A stretch of DNA of 64,000 nt from Chloroflexus aurantiacus J-10-fl. Its GTDB lineage: Bacteria; Chloroflexota; Chloroflexia; Chloroflexales; Chloroflexaceae. The position numbers were made by a program, and so were the translations under genes. The stretch spans positions 4,712,001 to 4,776,000 of the forward strand of contig NC_010175.1 of the NCBI RefSeq assembly GCF_000018865.1, in the 5' to 3' direction. The notes beneath the pieces are model-generated. The model did not search any database. It was not told the DNA's origin and saw only the letters and a program-made list of their open reading frames with translations. This document shows positions 62,042-64,000 of the stretch, piece by piece (position 1 is the first letter of the stretch; each line of letters begins with the position of its first letter).

Positions 62042-63916
62042 TCAAAACGAGAACAGGGCGATCAGAAATACCAGTGATCCGCTTAACAACGAAACCACCA
62101 AAACTACTCCAACCACTACTGCCACAATCGTACCGGCAGTGACTGCGCGTTTGGGGCGCAATGACTCACCGGCCAGCACCTGACGCACAGCATCTGCCAG
62201 TTGACGGGCAATCTCAGTCCCCGTCATCGGCTCCACTCCCACCCACATCCAGTTCGTATCGGTCAGCGGTACCAGCAATTTACGCGCCGGATAGCGATTC
62301 AACCACTGTGGATTCTCAGTCTGGCGCCACGTGCCAACGATCAGGTTAGCGTTCGCTAGTTGCTGTTCAGCTTCGGCAGACTGATCCCTGACGTAGATGA
62401 CCAGTTGTGGAAATTGTGCGCGCAATTCAGTGGCAATCTGATTGGCCAGACCATCATCGGCGACAACAGCGACCCGCGTCTGCGCCTGTTTCGCCAGCGC
62501 TGCTTCCTCACGCACCCGCGTGTCAGATCGTAGCGCAAGCCCGTGAGTTGCCAGCACACCACTAGCAATCAGCGCGAAGGCCAACGCCTGGGCAATGTCG
62601 GCCAGCAGCGAACCGGCAAACGGCTCACCCAGTGCGATACTGATGATGCGGAAGAGGATGTACATCATCGCCAGCAAAAGCGTCAATGAGGCGACGAACA
62701 AGAAGCCGAAGAGGTAGATACGGCGTGTGAGTGAGCTACGCTCGGCCACACCTGCCTCACCCGTAGCGCTGGATATGCGCTGTATCCGACGCCAGCACAC
62801 TGCCCAGACTGCCAGCCCGACAATCAGCATCGCCCCAAACCAGGACAGTGGTTCGCGGAGATCGGATGTTGTCTCGGCTCCGGCCACACCTCGAATGATC
62901 ACACTCAACATTCCACCCAGACCACCAACCAGAGCCAGTTGCCCGACGGCTGCCACCAGGTACCATGCCACACGCCGCACCCCGGCCTGACGGGGAGCTT
63001 CGGGAATGACCGCTGCATCGGCCCGCAAGACCTGACTGTGATACAGGGCGATGACAAGGAAGACAACCGATGAGATCAGCACATCTAGCGGGCTACCGGT
63101 TACCGTCAATCCCACCATTTGGCGAAACACCCCGGCCAGCAGGATGGTTGCATTTGTCACTGCTGCCAGACTGCTCACCACAATCACCAGGTAGAGGTAA
63201 AACTTGCGCAACACTGATGCCCGTTCATCTTCTTCCGCACTGGCAAAAAGCTGTTGCGCACGCCACCAGTGACCAAGCCAGACGACCAGACCGATGATTG
63301 TGGAGGCGATGAGTTCGGGCAAGATCGGCAGCGAAAGGGAACCGCCGAAGGCATTGGCTATTTGCTGAGCCAACGTCGTAATACTACTTGCCCAGACAGC
63401 CAGACCAACCCCGGCGGCAAACAACAGGTAGAGACGCCTCACCAATGCACCACCACCGGTCAACGGTGCCTGATGGAGATCGTTACGGGCAACGACACTG
63501 TGGTAGGCAAAGAGCACACCAAGGATCGATGACGCAATGATCCCATATTCAAACTGCCCAACGCGGTCGCCGCCTGGGATGCGTAAGATAAACCGCAGTA
63601 TTGCTGTCAGCAGATCGAAAACACTTCCAATTAGTGCAATCAAAAACAGGGTCAGGTTGCCGTAGAGATAGAGTTTTCGTATCGCCGAAGCTCGTTCGTC
63701 CCGATCACGTCGCGCCAGCCGTTCACCCCACAACCAATGCCCCAACCAGAGCGGCAAACAGACCAGTATGGCCGCCAGTTGCAGCGCTGTCGCCTCGATA
63801 ACCGGCTGTTCATCGGCAACCAGAATTCCGTAGAGCAACCAGATCAACGACCATGTGAAGCCCTGGAGGCCAATCGTGGCACTCACAAACAGATACCAGC
63901 GCCTCACCGCTATCAT
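62042..63916 (-). CDS. Multispanning DUF5671-like membrane protein
   Basis: The ATG at 63916 (MIAVRRWYLFV) follows GGGAGG and gives 624 residues. Three or four internal repeats each begin with a basic RRxYLF-type segment and hold about three helices (RRWYLFVSATIGLQGFTWSL, VRRLYLLFAAGVGLAVWASS, VRRVAWYLVAAVGQLALVGG), as in DUF5671 proteins. Between helices are conserved GHWLWGERLARRD and LGHWWRAQQLFASAEEDERAS cytoplasmic loops. A soluble region of about 130 residues (RVAVVADDGLANQIATELRAQF to WVGVEPMTGTEIARQLADAV) looks like a nucleotide-binding-type alpha/beta fold. A final helix ends the protein. The function is unknown. Nothing is seen in 63917-64000. Confidence 0.75.
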   Translation of the reverse strand: MIAVRRWYLFVSATIGLQGFTWSLIWLLYGILVADEQPVIEATALQLAAILVCLPLWLGHWLWGERLARRDRDERASAIRKLYLYGNLTLFLIALIGSVFDLLTAILRFILRIPGGDRVGQFEYGIIASSILGVLFAYHSVVARNDLHQAPLTGGGALVRRLYLLFAAGVGLAVWASSITTLAQQIANAFGGSLSLPILPELIASTIIGLVVWLGHWWRAQQLFASAEEDERASVLRKFYLYLVIVVSSLAAVTNATILLAGVFRQMVGLTVTGSPLDVLISSVVFLVIALYHSQVLRADAAVIPEAPRQAGVRRVAWYLVAAVGQLALVGGLGGMLSVIIRGVAGAETTSDLREPLSWFGAMLIVGLAVWAVCWRRIQRISSATGEAGVAERSSLTRRIYLFGFLFVASLTLLLAMMYILFRIISIALGEPFAGSLLADIAQALAFALIASGVLATHGLALRSDTRVREEAALAKQAQTRVAVVADDGLANQIATELRAQFPQLVIYVRDQSAEAEQQLANANLIVGTWRQTENPQWLNRYPARKLLVPLTDTNWMWVGVEPMTGTEIARQLADAVRQVLAGESLRPKRAVTAGTIVAVVVGVVLVVSLLSGSLVFLIALFSF

Positions 63917-64000
63917 GAGCAGCCTCCCTCTTGCCCCCAGCACCACTGCCACGTGCGCCAATCGTCATTCGCAATTAATTTCCAGCTACCCTCGTGTTGC

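Overview
The window looks like a chromosomal segment of a filamentous anoxygenic phototroph of the genus Chloroflexus (Chloroflexota). This is an inference from the protein style: RsbR-like membrane STAS proteins, an olefin (ole) gene cluster, a Chloroflexota-type C-terminal module on a secreted glycosidase, and heptanucleotide-repeat intergenic DNA. There are no rRNA, tRNA, phage or complete IS genes that I can see, and no CRISPR array. About 45 protein genes are supported. Most have good Shine-Dalgarno (SD) sites, and these were used to correct several starts.

Layout. 1-5.8 kb: a partial GAF-GGDEF protein, an orphan ParA-type ATPase with a zinc ribbon, a membrane STAS protein, two overlapping complex-I/antiporter-like membrane genes, and a conserved hypothetical gene. 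5.9-13.3 kb: a minus-strand redox operon (haem-binding CxxCH protein, PepSY protein, Pro/Ala-rich anchored protein, ApbE flavin transferase, ferric-reductase-like membrane cytochrome, membrane adenylate cyclase). Diverging from it is a two-component system whose sensor also carries a PepSY domain. 13.5-22.4 kb: a secreted alpha-amylase with CBM20, then the operon oleB - oligopeptidase B - oleC - oleD - oleA for long-chain olefin synthesis. 23.5-28.4 kb: a signalling operon (PAS histidine kinase, single-domain receiver, REC-PAS-GGDEF-EAL). 29.5-38.9 kb: a propeller lipoprotein, a CorA transporter overlapping a DUF2357/PD-(D/E)XK protein, a large secreted glycosidase and a secreted zinc metallopeptidase. 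39.6-45.2 kb: three more membrane STAS proteins, two of them a mosaic tandem duplication, and argG. 45.2-52.7 kb: etfBA, a PQQ-type sugar dehydrogenase, an EI24 membrane protein, and an overlapping glycosyltransferase / C39-like / LarA-like series. 53.2-55 kb: an AT-rich two-gene cassette with a YwgA/Panacea-like + DUF488 fusion. 55.5-58.7 kb: a glycosyltransferase and GH2 hydrolase pair. 58.7-60.05 kb: a 112-bp satellite of 12 units. 60.2-61.3 kb: a glutaryl-CoA-type acyl-CoA dehydrogenase. 62-63.9 kb: a multispanning DUF5671-like protein.

The intergenic DNA is the most unusual part. It holds a dispersed ~280-370 bp element family with imperfect terminal inverted repeats, present in eight copies all in the same orientation. 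It also holds a 102-bp MITE with perfect 14-bp inverted repeats and an 8-bp target duplication inside heptamer-repeat DNA, 7-bp and 15-bp arrays, the 112-bp satellite, and REP-like palindromes. Functionally, etfBA and the acyl-CoA dehydrogenase are linked by an identical extended -10 box and a shared near-palindrome GCAGTGCGT. Its half-sites recur, with different spacing, in front of the ole operon, which suggests common control of lipid genes. The best candidates for undescribed biology are the AT-rich DUF488-fusion cassette, the CorA-DUF2357 nuclease pair, and the ApbE/PepSY/haem operon with its PepSY-sensing kinase.
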